Shown here: piece after piece, positions 9,401-18,526 of the stretch
How positions within the stretch are numbered: the first letter of the stretch is position 1
Layout: each line of letters starts with the position of its first letter
Notes under the pieces: model-generated
What the model was told of the DNA's origin: nothing
Database searches by the model: none
The model's input: only the letters and a program-made list of their open reading frames with translations
Position numbers and translations under genes: made by a program
Assembly (NCBI RefSeq): GCF_037325665.1
Contig: NC_090254.1
Location: 39,321,647-39,385,646, forward strand
Direction of reading: 5' to 3'
Source: Littorina saxatilis
Lineage: Eukaryota; Mollusca; Gastropoda; Littorinimorpha; Littorinidae
DNA: 64,000 nt

Positions 9401-11239
9401 ATTGACACATCTATTACAATGTACTCAGCTATGGATCCCAAAACTGTGCATCCCTGCGTTCTCCACACATTCTAAGATTAAATTACATATTCTTACATCA
9501 ACTCACATATATATAGCATTAACTTCAGTTTGTTACTTAGACATTGAAGTACGGACCCTGGAAAAAGGGGAGGTAACCGCATGAAAACTTCATGACCTAT
9601 GACATGGTCCACTAGGGTTACATCCCCTTGGTCTACTGCGCAAGTGCGGGAGTTGTGAGTTAAGTAAGTATATTAATCAAATGAAAATTTATTTTTGAAA
9701 TTTTCGATTAAAAAACGTACTAGAAGTTCTTGAAGGGGGTCCCATGACGCTCTAAACCTGAAAAAGAGCGGTTCCTGGGACGCACTAAACTTGCGTTATC
9801 TGAACTGATTTTTACTAGCACTCATGTGCTAGTTTCCATTCAAAGTGGAGAAAAAATGTACATACATTGTACTTTGCTGGATTTTGAAGAGGAGAAAATG
9901 TTCTGCCATATCTGTACATAGGCGAATTTACAGATATGGCAGAACCAATATGACTAATAATGCTTTTCTGAAGGCCTTTGAATTTCAAATAAGGCTTGGG
10001 ACCCTCTAAAGTTCCTTGGTCACCTTTAAAATTGAAATTTGGGGCCTGAGACCCTCTAAGTCTAAGTAGAGAGACGCTGCTTCTGAGTTAGTTGTTCGTC
10101 CTGATTGGGAAAGGATAAAGCTGATCTGAAGTGGGTATGCTTCGTCCCATTTTGGAAAGCTTGTCCTTAATTGTAAAAGGGACTCTTACTCGACCACAAT
10201 GCTTAAAAATCCCGAGTTATTTCTGGAAAACAACTTTTGCAAAAGTGATTGTGGTAGTGATGCCACACTATGCTTTTGCTGATTCCACATTTCTTGTTGA
10301 AATAAAGCAATGTAAATAATTGCAGTTGCAACTTTTCTGCAATAAATTCTCTTCAACACGCACTCCAGTTTTGTGCTGTTTTCTTCTTCTTCTTTTAGAC
10401 ACATTTTGATTGTTTTTGTAATTTAATTACTTCCATTTAGATATTAGTATTATACTCTCCTGCTTCCTGCATACTTTCTGTTTATGGTGTGTTTCTTTCT
10501 CCCATTTTGTTATTGATTCACTCACTGTATATCTTTCAGGCCAGCAACTAAGAACAGATATTACGTGCAGCTTTAGTCCTCTAGAAGTTGAGACAAAGGA
10601 GACAACTCTGCAAGGATGCTACGTGCGTTTTCTGGCTGCATCAACACGTCTGGTAAGTATACTACAGGCAGAGATATGCCTATTAGAACCTGGCTGTTTT
10701 AGCATTGACAGAAAGATCTATATGCTTGCTTGAAATAGTGGGGAGATAGCTCAGTCGGTAGCGGTGCTGGCTTTGAAACCAGTTTTGTCTACCGGTTGAA
10801 ACCAGTTGTCTCTATTGTAATGGGTTCGATCCCCACGTTCAGCGAGGGATTTATTTCTTAGAGTCAACTTCATGCAGACTCTCTCCTCGGTTTCAGAACA
10901 CCCCTTTGTTCAAGCATGAGGGGGTGCTCATGTTTTGTCAATTTCTTTATTAATTTCATTATGGGAATTTATTTATTTACCTATTCAAATGAACCATACA
11001 AAACAAATAAGAAGCATTAATTGATCGAAAGAATCTTATCCAAAAATAATAAACGTTCCAACAATTTACCTTTCTTGTTTTTTTATTCGAAAAAATCTTT
11101 CACAAATGAGGCAAAGCGCTATAAAAGATGTGATATACAATTGATCAGTTCTTTGTTTCAGGGATTCAGCGTTGTGAAAGAAATCACCAGTGCTCTAAGT
11201 GATATGCTTGGAGGAGATCCTTTTGCCAACAAGTACTGA
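3409..11239 (+). CDS. ureD: Urease accessory protein UreD/UreH (8 coding exons)
   Basis: UreD acts with UreF and UreG as a chaperone complex that delivers nickel to apo-urease in the cytosol (known for bacteria and plants). Hand-assembled exons are 3409-3546, 4277-4435, 6064-6195, 6967-7058, 8022-8133, 9308-9395, 10540-10652 and 11162-11239; all have GT-AG borders and consistent phases and give 303 aa, a normal UreD length. Family motifs in order: an N-terminal GKGRVTLE strand, PLTFGGGLVGGD followed by TSQESTKV in exon 2, GDPVVCFADARF in exon 3, LLDWMTAGRMALKELW in exon 4, and VRFLAAST in exon 7. The start is the first ATG of the first coding exon; that exon begins at acceptor 3398/3399, so an upstream non-coding exon is expected. 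The end of exon 4 with its donor is tandemly triplicated (7011-7204). Introns carry SINEs and MITEs. No urease gene is in this window. Confidence 0.9.
3689..3948 (+). mobile_element. SINE type S4, 5'-truncated, in UreD intron 1
   Basis: The sequence matches the 3' two thirds of the element at 44475-44887, from TAGAATATAGTCAATG to GTTAAACACCAAATAAAG. The 3' end has the CGATATAACCTTCGTGGTTG block followed by an A-rich tail. The tRNA-like or 5' part is absent, as expected of incomplete reverse transcription. No clear target duplication was found. Confidence 0.75.
4466..4960. mobile_element. MITE family 1 copy, split by SINE S3
   Basis: The left end CTGTGGAACC (4466) and right end GGCTCCACTG (4960) are imperfect inverted copies. 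Between them lie the family's 'TTAAGACC' motifs on both arms and a central ACAATTACAGGGTTTATGA. The arms are separated by a SINE at 4543-4855. The element lies just after UreD exon 2, in intron 2. Confidence 0.7.
4543..4855 (+). mobile_element. tRNA-derived SINE type S3
   Basis: The head has A box TGGCCTAGTGGTAAGGCG and B box GGGTTCGAACCCC, as in a tRNA promoter. The 3' end reads CTGATATGGCCCTTCGTGGT, then GGCGTTAAGC and a (CAAA)n tail. A perfect 11-bp target duplication TTTAAATGGGG (4532-4542 and 4856-4866) marks the ends. The 3' part matches the tail of the element at 57280-57750, so both probably used the same LINE reverse transcriptase. Confidence 0.85.
5414..5812. mobile_element. Non-autonomous inverted-repeat element in UreD intron 2
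   Basis: The ends are CAGTCAAACCTG (5414) and CAGGTTTGACTG (5801-5812), a perfect 12-bp inverted repeat. Further inverted similarity (GACGACCAC / GTGGTCGCC) lies just inside. The interior holds a direct duplication around 'CGCGAGGTTCCGCCTGTTACC' at about 5530 and 5660. A 192-codon open frame crosses the element but has no recognisable domain. Confidence 0.6.
6278..6571. mobile_element. MITE with 14-bp perfect inverted ends in UreD intron 3
   Basis: The ends are CAGGCATGGGAATT (6278) and AATTCCCATGCCTG (6571). A 7-8 bp target duplication AATATAT flanks both sides, which fits a hAT-type element (inference). The interior repeats a TTTCGGCGGAA motif three times near the right end. It carries no coding sequence. 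Confidence 0.75.
7011..7204 (+). repeat. Tandem triplication of the UreD exon 4 end plus donor
   Basis: A 65-bp unit spanning the last 48 bp of exon 4, its GT donor and the first 17 bp of the intron is present at 7011-7075, 7076-7140 and 7141-7204. The second copy has a few changes and gains CTGCAG, an acceptor-like site. The third is altered where it would encode the end of the exon. Only the donor in the first copy keeps the UreD frame; running through to the second would meet TGA at once. Confidence 0.9.
7266..7350 (+). mobile_element. Fragment of SINE S1 (3' end)
   Basis: The text ACTGTCATACACGTAAAAAC through CTCATGAATGCAGAAGAAAA matches the last 80 bp of the S1 SINEs. The head is missing. 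It lies in UreD intron 4. Confidence 0.6.
8182..8440 (+). mobile_element. tRNA-derived SINE type S2 in UreD intron 5
   Basis: The head carries a clear A box TAGCTCAGTTGGTAGAGCA and B box GGTTCGAATTC. The body contains GGTCAACTTTATGTGCAGAC, which the S1 family also has. It closely matches the copy at 54525-54824. The exact 3' end is unclear because no target duplication could be matched. Confidence 0.75.
8834..9200. mobile_element. Non-autonomous inverted-repeat element in UreD intron 5
   Basis: The ends AGGGATGGTCAAAT (8834) and ATTTGGCCATCCCT (9200) are near-perfect inverted repeats. Inner inverted segments rich in GCCCGCCAG / CTGGCGATCGGGC support a foldback origin. No coding potential was recognised. 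Confidence 0.6.
9551..9720. mobile_element. Fossil terminal piece related to the DIRS-type element end
   Basis: The stretch GTGAGTTAAGTAAGTATATT at about 9655, followed by an AAATTT-rich run, resembles the terminal sequence at 61529-61584 beside the DIRS-type element. It lies in UreD intron 6. It appears old and fragmentary and has no coding part. Confidence 0.35.
9720..10530. other. UreD intron 6 without recognised elements
   Basis: A+T-rich intronic sequence with two short direct phrases about 'GGGACCCTCTAAAGT' near 9980-10050. No transposon ends or exons are recognised. Confidence 0.4.
10738..10925 (+). mobile_element. Head part of SINE S1 in UreD intron 7
   Basis: The fragment starts with AGATAGCTCAGTCGGTAGCG, includes a duplicated 'GAAACCAGTT' stretch and GGTTCGATCCCCACGTTCAG, and stops after the TCAACTTCATGCAGACTC block. 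The body and tail are missing. Its A and B boxes are recognisable but the anticodon region is disrupted by the duplication. Confidence 0.65.
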
Positions 11240-12100
11240 GAAAACCCACAGTGGATGTCTGTTATGTCAAATGGAAGCATATTTTATTCAGACCAATTGA
11301 ATGCCAACACTGCCATTCCAGCAGAGTTATGGGAAAGGAACCAAACCTGCACACCGACACACTAAATGTATTTTTTTTCAATGTACTGTGAACTCTTTGG
11401 ATAGAATGCACTTTGGATAGATAGGCTTGAGGTTTGCTGGCCGATGTGAATGCGTGATATATTGTGTAAAAAATTCCATCTCACACGGCATAAATAAATC
11501 CCTGCGCCTTGAATCCGTGGTTGAGATATGTGCGCGATATAAATTGCATATAATGAAAAAATAATAATAATGCATGGCTGTTTGTAAGTTTCTTTCATTT
11601 GACATTTTTAGGTGTCTGTATCATCATGTTTAATTATCATAATTATCTGTGTGTGCCCTAAAACTACTCTGAGACGTTCGCAAGAACCCAGTTCTCTACT
11701 GAAGAAGAAGAAGAACTAATAGTAGCGCTGTTCACATAGGCAGCGAATATCAACTGACTTGCTTCCGACACAAAACCCTTGAAAGTTTGTTGCAAGTCTG
11801 CCATGCGAACCGCACTTTTAATGCTTTAATCAGATGTTCAGCTCTGTTGAACTGGACTACGTAAATTTGTGTATTAATTTTACAATTTATATGTCATATA
11901 TCTGCATGTCTTTTGGGTACCCACTCAGGTTATTGTGCAATGTGTTCAACTACTCAGGACCTTTATTAAAAAGAAGAAAACTAAGAATTGTGTGAGAGTA
12001 TGTGTGTTGCAGCTAGATGACACGGGTTATTGAATGGAAGACACCTTAAACAAGAGACAGACGGAAGGCATGATGCACATAAGAGAGAAAGAAATTTCAG
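11240..12100 (+). other. UreD 3' flank with SINE S5 fragment (about 11410-11560)
   Basis: This follows the UreD stop at 11239. The piece at 11410-11560 is the opposite-strand match to the 5' part of the element at 55228-55668, for example TCTCACACGGCATAAATAAA. It supplies an AATAAA at 11493-11498 that could act as the UreD polyadenylation signal. Nothing else is recognised to 12100. Confidence 0.45.
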
Positions 12101-12201
12101 AGATAGTCATTTTCTGTAATAATCCTCGTCAAAGATAGTCATTTTCTGTAATAATCCTCGTCAAAGATAGTCATTTTCTGTAATAATCCTCGTCAAAGAT
12201 A
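12101..12201. repeat. 32-bp tandem repeat, about 3 copies
   Basis: The unit AGATAGTCATTTTCTGTAAT plus 12 further bases starts at 12101, 12133 and 12165 with no visible change between copies. It abuts the left end of a MITE family 1 copy. Confidence 0.85.
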
Positions 12202-12795
12202 CAGTGGGACCTCCCTTTTAAGACTCCCTCTCCGTTAAGACCCTGTTTTCTCAAATGTTCTGTTCATAACCTGAGCTGTATACTTACCCTATTCCATAGA
12301 CCATTTATCCTGGACCGCCAACTAGCTCTCTCTCCGCTCTTTCTCTCTATTACGAGGTAGCGGCCTCTCGCATTTAGGAACCTACGCTTACATGGCCTTT
12401 CAGAAATCAGGGGGATGTCATATCCGGTGTCGATTGTAAACATGGACGAAGTTGTTGAGGCAAGTTCTGAAAATGCAAAAATAAACTCAGCTAAAGTGCA
12501 TATGGAACATGTTTTTCGATGAGTTTTGTTAAGTTTAGTTTGGAGTTTTGGAAAATCCAGTTCATTGTCACCTCCCATTGTCACAAATAACTGGAGCGTG
12601 CTTTCTTTTCACTGTCTTCGAATCACTGGCCTTTCAAACCGGACGCTAAGCGCCCCTGAAAGTCGAGCGTCGTAACCTCGAAGGGTCACGTGACGAGTTG
12701 GCGGTCCAGGCTATTTGGTCTATGCCTAATCTTAAGACTCCCTCCTTATAAAGACCCGATTCTCAGTTTTGTTAGATCTTAGGTGGGTTCCACTG
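12202..12795. mobile_element. MITE family 1 copy hosting a second inverted-repeat element
   Basis: The outer ends CAGTGGGACCTCCC (12202) and GTGGGTTCCACTG (12795) with TTTTAAGACTCCC arms identify family 1. A 430-bp element at 12295-12724 interrupts it. Confidence 0.7.
12295..12724. mobile_element. Nested inverted-repeat element with about 28-bp ends
   Basis: The left end CATAGACCATTTATCCTGGA matches the inverted right end TTTGGTCTATG with the shared core CCTGGACCGCCAAC, with two or three mismatches. A short plus-strand frame from ATG at about 12443 (26 codons, MDEVVEASSENAKINS...) may be a relic of a parent element's first exon. That reading is a guess. Confidence 0.6.
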
Positions 12796-12799
12796 TACC

Positions 12800-13419
12800 A
12801 CTATACACAAAAACACATGCATCTAAAAAAAATCCACAAGTGTACAAACATACACACACACAATTAGTTTTGATTGTTTATTTTGAAATTGCTCAAAATA
12901 CGCAATTACATTTCATACCAAACTGATGTGACAGTTTTGGGTGTCGTGTGTGTAAAAGCAATTCTTTCAAAATGTTAATGTGTCCACAAGATTGAATCTT
13001 TCAAATACGTAAGCAAACTAACGAATCTCTGAAAAAAAACATTAAGTAGCTATGTATCCTACATACGTGAGAGAGACACTCGTGAGATAATCGTTCAAAT
13101 CACACGTGTGTATATCATGTAAATGAGGTCATGTCAAGCAAGTCTGGCAGGGACCTGTTTTTCCACTGCTTATGATGCCAAAGTCACCGAGACAAACGCC
13201 ATTATAGAAACAAATTGCGCTTGCTAATTACCCTCGATGAATCTTTAGAACTAACACGTCACGCCATACTTTCAAAGAGACGTTTCTTTGCTTTGACGTA
13301 ATAGATTGCACGAGGCTTTAGAAGAGATCGAGGTTCCAAAACAAGCCTCTTCAATTTAGCTGCCTTGACGGCAAGACATTTTCAGTGAAATACACGTAAG
13401 TACAGTATGTAGGATAAAC
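12800..13419. other. No feature recognised
   Basis: A+T-rich intergenic DNA with a short run of CACA dinucleotides. No exon, repeat end or RNA gene is seen. Confidence 0.4.
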
Positions 13420-13565
13420 AGAATACTACATGGCTTGCCGTGTCGTACCAGATTTATACTCGTTGCTTTTTGAAATAGTGAACAGCTCGCTTTTGCTCGC
13501 AGTTCAATATTTTAAAAAACAACTCGTGTAAATCTGGTACGACACAGCAAGCCATGTAGTATTCT
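13420..13565. repeat. Foldback element (long palindrome)
   Basis: The left arm AGAATACTACATGGCTTGCC is answered by its near-exact reverse complement ending at 13565. Arms are about 55 bp and contain GTGTCGTACCAGATTTA. The middle has GCTCGCTTTTGCTCGC. It could form a long hairpin and is probably a non-autonomous DNA transposon. Confidence 0.75.
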
Positions 13566-14355
13566 CTATGTGTCCTTTTATTGCGACCATGTTCGTTTGC
13601 AAGAAATGTGAACAGCAAACTAGGTTTCATTATCAGTACTAGATGAATGAAGTAAAAACTGACTTTTCAGCTGACAATTGCAGAAATACTGTTGCAAGAT
13701 GGATTTTCTTTTTGGTCTGTAGTCATGTGCGAACAGTGGCTTTCCATGAAGAACGGTCACTTTATTATTCTAGAATGTATTGGAATGAAAGCTCTACATT
13801 GATGTATTTTATATCACATATTATGTTGACCCCATTCATGGTAAGTAAACTGTGCCTCAAAACCTTTCAAATTGATTTATGATAAATCCTAAAAATTAAT
13901 TAACACATGGCATGTAAAAAAAATCATCAACCTGATCTGATTTAACGCAGCTTACAGAGTAGAAATACAGTAAGGAAGATTTCAACAACAACAAAATAGT
14001 TGTATTTGTTTTGTTTTTTCCAGTTATGTGAGACTAAGTTCACTAAGAGTCATTGTTCATATTAGAAGGTAAAGATTAATTTATTGTACATGGTAACCAA
14101 TATCACTGCAATACACTGCTCAAAATCATCACTTTGATTTGAACAGAAATACATACTTATAAATCACAAAAACCAGCAGAACGTTGTACTTAAAAACAGT
14201 GCATTTTCTATGATTTCTGTCATTTTTCCTTACTGATCTGAAATGGAAGTAGGGAGGCGCTCCTGTCAAAAGCCGACAGAAAGAAAGCAAAGAAAACTGA
14301 ATGTAGCAAGAAAAGGCACAGTAATGATGTTATTTTAGCATCCAAGTAAAAAATT

Positions 14356-14565
14356 TCAACCAACCCCCTCTCCCCATGAAAAGAGGAAATCCCTTTTTTC
14401 TAGGGGGGTGCGGGGGCATACTCCCCCCAATTTTTTTCTTAAATGGTACATTAAAATCTGTACAGTCTGGTGCATTCTGAGACTAAAATTCAACTCGTTT
14501 GGATTAGGTAAAAAAAAAAAGACATTCTCCTGAAGAAAAAAAAATAAAAATAAAAAAAAATCACA
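14356..14565. mobile_element. Fragment of MITE family 2 (inverse copy of 43201-43396)
   Basis: The text from CCCCTCTCCCCATGAAAAGA through CTCAACTCGTTTGGATTAGG is the reverse complement of much of the element at 43201-43396. The terminal inverted repeats are worn. A related piece with AAGTCCCACCCCTGT occurs at 14785-14872. Confidence 0.6.
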
Positions 14566-14579
14566 CAATGGTAACATTA

Positions 14580-15725
14580 TAATGGTGCATACTTACGTAA
14601 TGAACCATGTACCCATAATCCAATACTGGCAATAGTATGATTCAATGCATTGAAGCTCAAAATGACTAGTAGTTATCAGGAGTTTTCAGTCAGCACAATT
14701 TAACTCTGTGTTCTGTTCCATCTTCACTTCTCTCCATATCATTCAGTCAACAAGTTACAGATACTGTGATCAAATGGGACGCGGAAAAATAGATTACTCG
14801 AGCGGAATTCCTAAGTTGTGTCCGTGGAAATCCGCGCATTTGCGGAAAAGTCCCACCCCTGTCTCCCCATCGCATATAACACACAGAGAGAGTGAGAAAG
14901 ATAAGGTTGAAAGATGTCAAACCTCACTCCTCGAAAAGTAATGAAAGAAGAAGCAGAAGACAAAATTTGATATGGCAAGACTGGAACTGGAAGAGCACTT
15001 GAATTGAAAAAAATAATATACACCACGCACAGAAAAAGAACACGGAAGCAAAATCAACTACAAAAAACTTCAACAATTATGCAAAACTGCACAAAACAAC
15101 ACGAAAAGCAACAACCGTCATCAGGAGTTTTATGAGATTTGAAGCGTTCCATGTTCCCACAACACAAAACAGCCAAGGTGATGTCAACACAGGGTTCTCT
15201 CTCTCAGTGAAGAAGCGGGTAAGCGCTGGAATCGAACCTCCTCCCCTCTGTGGCGCAGAGTTTTGGAAAGAGGTTGTCATGACAACACGTCAGCGAGAAC
15301 TCTCTGTCGGTCAGCTGGGCTGATCTGGTTGTGGTTACACTTTAACACTGGCCGATATTGTCACCTGGAAAAAGCACGAGAGAATGAAGAAAACAACGAA
15401 TGTTTTGTCAAAGGCATAATTAAGGCACTGTCCGACTCAATACTCCATACTCCTCCATACTCACATCGCTACGATTATCCATATAATTTTGTCAAAGATT
15501 TTCTGGTCTTTATCTTTCAAATTCATCGAGTGAACATGAACTACATCATCAGTCTGATTTCTGTGTTCAAGTATTATGTCATGTAAACTGCCAATGTGTT
15601 CTGTTTGATATTTCGCTCAGTGGCGAAGTTTAAAATTGACTGCGGACTATCGTTTCACTTGGGACATGAACATCGAATCAACATGTTTACGTTCAACGGC
15701 TGAATAAAAGATGAAGACCTTCAAT
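14580..15725. other. No gene recognised
   Basis: Contains the MITE family 2 relic at 14785-14872 and a tRNA-like phrase GCGCTGGAATCGAACCTCC near 15219 that could be a worn SINE head. No exon is supported. Confidence 0.35.
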
Positions 15726-15729
15726 TATA

Positions 15730-17251
15730 TACTGTTCAAAAAAAGAAACGCATAGTTGCTACTTGCCAAATTTGTTTTATTTTTCGAAAAAATTAACAGA
15801 AAATCCAATATTTAGATTATTTGTTTGAAATTTGGTATGGACACAGTTGAATGCACACACAGTTCATTTGCATCTTCAAATCAATCAGTCAATCAATACG
15901 ATTGGGTGCCGAGGCTGTCAAGTCAGTAGGGGGTGTGACTGCCTTGAGCAGCAACAACTGCCCGGCACCTTCTGGGCATGGACTGGATCAGATGCCGGAT
16001 ATCTTGCTGTGGGATGGTGTCCCACTCCTCCTGAAGTGCCTGCAATAGATCGCGGTGATTTGCCGGCGCTTCTTCTCGCCTGCGCACACGTCTGTCCAAT
16101 TCATCCCAGAGGTGTTCTATCGGGTTCATGTCTGGCGACATGGATGGCCAGGGAAGCACCTGGACATGGTGGTCGGTGAGGAACTGGGTGGTGAGTCGTG
16201 CTGTGTGCGGGCGAGCGTTGTCCTGCTGGAATATGGCATCTTGGTCAGCCAGAAGAGGAAGGGCGTGTGGGCGCAGAATTTCCTCCACGTATCGCTGGGC
16301 AGTTATGCGCCCTTGGACGTGCACCAGGGTGCTCCTTCCAGCGGTATTGATCGCCCCCCACACCATGACGCCTCCACCACCATGAACGGGTGCCTCATCC
16401 ACACAGTTGGGCGCGTAACGTTCGTTTACTCTCCGGTAGACCCTCCTCCGACCATCATGTCGCTGGAGCAGGAAGTAGGACTCGTCGCTGAACCACACGT
16501 GTCTCCAGTGATTCCGGACGGTCCAGCGAAGGTGCTGGTTGCCCCACTGCACTCGGTTCTGGCGATGGCGGCGGGTGAGGACAGCTCCTCTGTGAGGTCT
16601 GCGAGCTCTCAAACCAGCTTCATGCAGGCGGTTCCGCACGGTCCGGTCCGATAATCGGTGTGGCCCGGGGAGAGCCTGGACAGAAGATGAGGCCGACAGG
16701 AAACGATTCCGGAGGTGGCGGAGCCGTATGAAGCGGTCGTGAGCAGCAGTTGTCGCCCTTGGTCTTCCCGCTCGTGGCAAGTCAGCAACGGAGCCAGTGG
16801 CTTGAAACCTGACCCACAGTCTACTGATGGTGCTCTGGGACACGTGGAAGTGCCTGGCGATTGCACTTTGACTTTGGCCTGCTTGTAAACGACCCAATGC
16901 AATTTGGCGGTCTTCTCTGCTCAATCGGGCCATCTTTCGTCGCTGAATTGTCGTCTGATTTCTTTGTGGCGAACAATCCGCTTTTATGGGTTTTGGAAGA
17001 CATGGTGACAGCTCAATATTCCCCGAGTTTCACGAGATTACACTGAAGCATGACGAGTGGTCATGCCAAATGAGCAATTTTGACATTGTAGCCACTGATA
17101 ACGCATGCGTCACGTGCAGAGCTCACTTGTGGCAATGGACGAAAGGTCGACGACCAGATAAACATTTTCTGCAGTTTGGTGGATATCCTTGTAGCCATAT
17201 AACTAAATTAACCAAATATTACAAGCTATGCGTTTCTTTTTTTGAACAGTA
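15730..17251 (-). mobile_element. Complete Tc1 DNA transposon
   Basis: The ends read TACTGTTCAAAAAAAGAAAC (from 15730) and its inverse ending at 17251, about 26 bp, each bordered by TA, the Tc1/mariner target. The element is about 1.5 kb and holds one uninterrupted transposase frame on the minus strand. It sits in the space between the convergent UreD and SelU genes. Confidence 0.85.
15923..16933 (-). CDS. Tc1 transposase, DD34E
   Basis: Cut-and-paste transposase, 336 aa, a typical Tc1 length. Residues 1-60 form the first helix-turn-helix (SQSAIARHFHVSQSTISRLW) and a GRPRATT hinge; a second helix-turn-helix follows (LSDRTVRNRLHEAGLRARRP). The catalytic triad is visible: D in WFSDESYFLL, D in QQDNARPHTA, and E in NPIEHLWDEL, the last two separated by exactly 34 residues. 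The glycine-rich GGGGVMVWGAI box is present. There is no internal stop, so the copy may be recent or active; activity itself cannot be read from sequence. Confidence 0.92.
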   Translation of the reverse strand: MARLSREDRQIALGRLQAGQSQSAIARHFHVSQSTISRLWVRFQATGSVADLPRAGRPRATTAAHDRFIRLRHLRNRFLSASSSVQALPGPHRLSDRTVRNRLHEAGLRARRPHRGAVLTRRHRQNRVQWGNQHLRWTVRNHWRHVWFSDESYFLLQRHDGRRRVYRRVNERYAPNCVDEAPVHGGGGVMVWGAINTAGRSTLVHVQGRITAQRYVEEILRPHALPLLADQDAIFQQDNARPHTARLTTQFLTDHHVQVLPWPSMSPDMNPIEHLWDELDRRVRRREEAPANHRDLLQALQEEWDTIPQQDIRHLIQSMPRRCRAVVAAQGSHTPY

Positions 17252-17422
17252 TATATCGGTACTTGAGTATGCATTTTACCAATACATGATCACAGTGACC
17301 GTGGTCACCTCATGTTGTAGCAGACGATCGTGTTTGTAAGCCTATTGTAGTGGGACACGACATGTATCGATAGTCCGCCAATTTTCAAATCTAATATACA
17401 ACAAGTCGCGTAAGGCGAAATA

Positions 17423-18247
17423 ACATTTAGTCAAGCTGTCGAACTCACAGAATGAAACTGAACGCACTGTTTTTTTCACCAAGACCACATACTCGTAGTT
17501 TCGTCAGTCCACCGCTCGTGGCAAAGGCAGTGAAATCGACAAGCCATGCAGAATAGTGCGGTAGTGGTCACGCTGAGCAGGATAACACGCTTTTCTGTAT
17601 GTCTATTCTTTTTAGCTTACCGAGTTTGTTTTTAATCCAAAAATATATCTAAATGTTTTTGGAATCAGGGACCGACAAGGAATAAGATGAAATTGTTTTT
17701 AAATCGATTTCGGAAAATAAATTTTAATCATAATATTTATATTTTTAATTTTCAGAGCTTGTTTGTAATCCAAATATAACATATGTATATGTTTTTGGAA
17801 TCAGAAAATGACGAAGAATAAGATGAAATTGTTTTTGGATTGTTTAATAAAAAAAAATAATTTTAATTACAAGTTTCCGATTTTTAATGACCAAACTCAT
17901 TCATTAGTTTTTAAGCTACCAAGCTGAAATGAAATACCAAAGTCCGGCCTTTGTCAAAGATTGCTTTGCCAAAATTTCAATCAATTTGATTGAAAAATGA
18001 GGGTGTGACAGTGCCGCCTCAACTTTTACAAAAAGCCGGATATGACGTCATCAAAGGTATTTATTGAAAAAACGAAAAAAACGTCCGGGGATATCATTCC
18101 CAGGAACTCTCATGTCAAATTTCATAAAGATCGGTCCAGTAGTCTGAATCGCTCTACACACACGCATGCACAGACACAGACACACCACGACCCTCGTCTC
18201 GATTCCCCCTCTATGTTAAAACATTTAGTCAAAACTTGACTAAATGT
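17423..18247. mobile_element. 825-bp inverted-end element beside the SelU 3' end
   Basis: The ends ACATTTAGTCAAG (17423) and CTTGACTAAATGT (18235-18247) are perfect 13-bp inverted repeats, and the right end is itself a small hairpin. The interior repeats the phrase ATATGTTTTTGGAATCAG twice (about 17655 and 17785). I recall near-identical copies in Littorina genomic sequence. It has no coding frame. The SelU polyadenylation signal (18260-18265) lies only about 15 bp from its right end. Confidence 0.75.
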
Positions 18248-18526
18248 AAAAATTACATCTTTATTGAAGGTTCCTCTCACAAACACGCAAGAAAGATAAC
18301 CTCATTTGTTTCAAATGAATGGGAAATATTGCTTCGAACAGGGTTAGTGTTGCCGTTCCCTTCAAATTCAAACATCCTTCGCTGGGCGCCTACAGTCTTG
18401 GCTGGCTGCATGATAAAGGTTATGTCTATTGTGTCTACATCTAAAGTCGCCACTGCTGTGATAAAGGTTGAGACATGATTTTCTCACATTTGTGGGGGGT
18501 TTTAAAGGGGGGAGGCGGAGGGTACC
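18240..18526 (-). promoter_or_regulatory. SelU 3' UTR with AATAAA; expected SECIS location
   Basis: Downstream of the TAA stop, AATAAA occurs at 18265-18260 on the minus strand, so the mRNA probably ends near 18240. A eukaryotic SECIS (ATGA quartet, apical AA, GA partner) should lie in this interval if the TGA is decoded. By eye the nearest candidates are a stem-loop at 18331-18366 with a UGA/GA pair and apical AA but a short stem, and a 10-bp stem at about 18268-18300 lacking the GA partner. Neither is convincing. Confidence 0.4.

Noticed and set aside
16055-16654. 199-codon plus-strand frame
   Set aside because: Antisense shadow of the Tc1 transposase.
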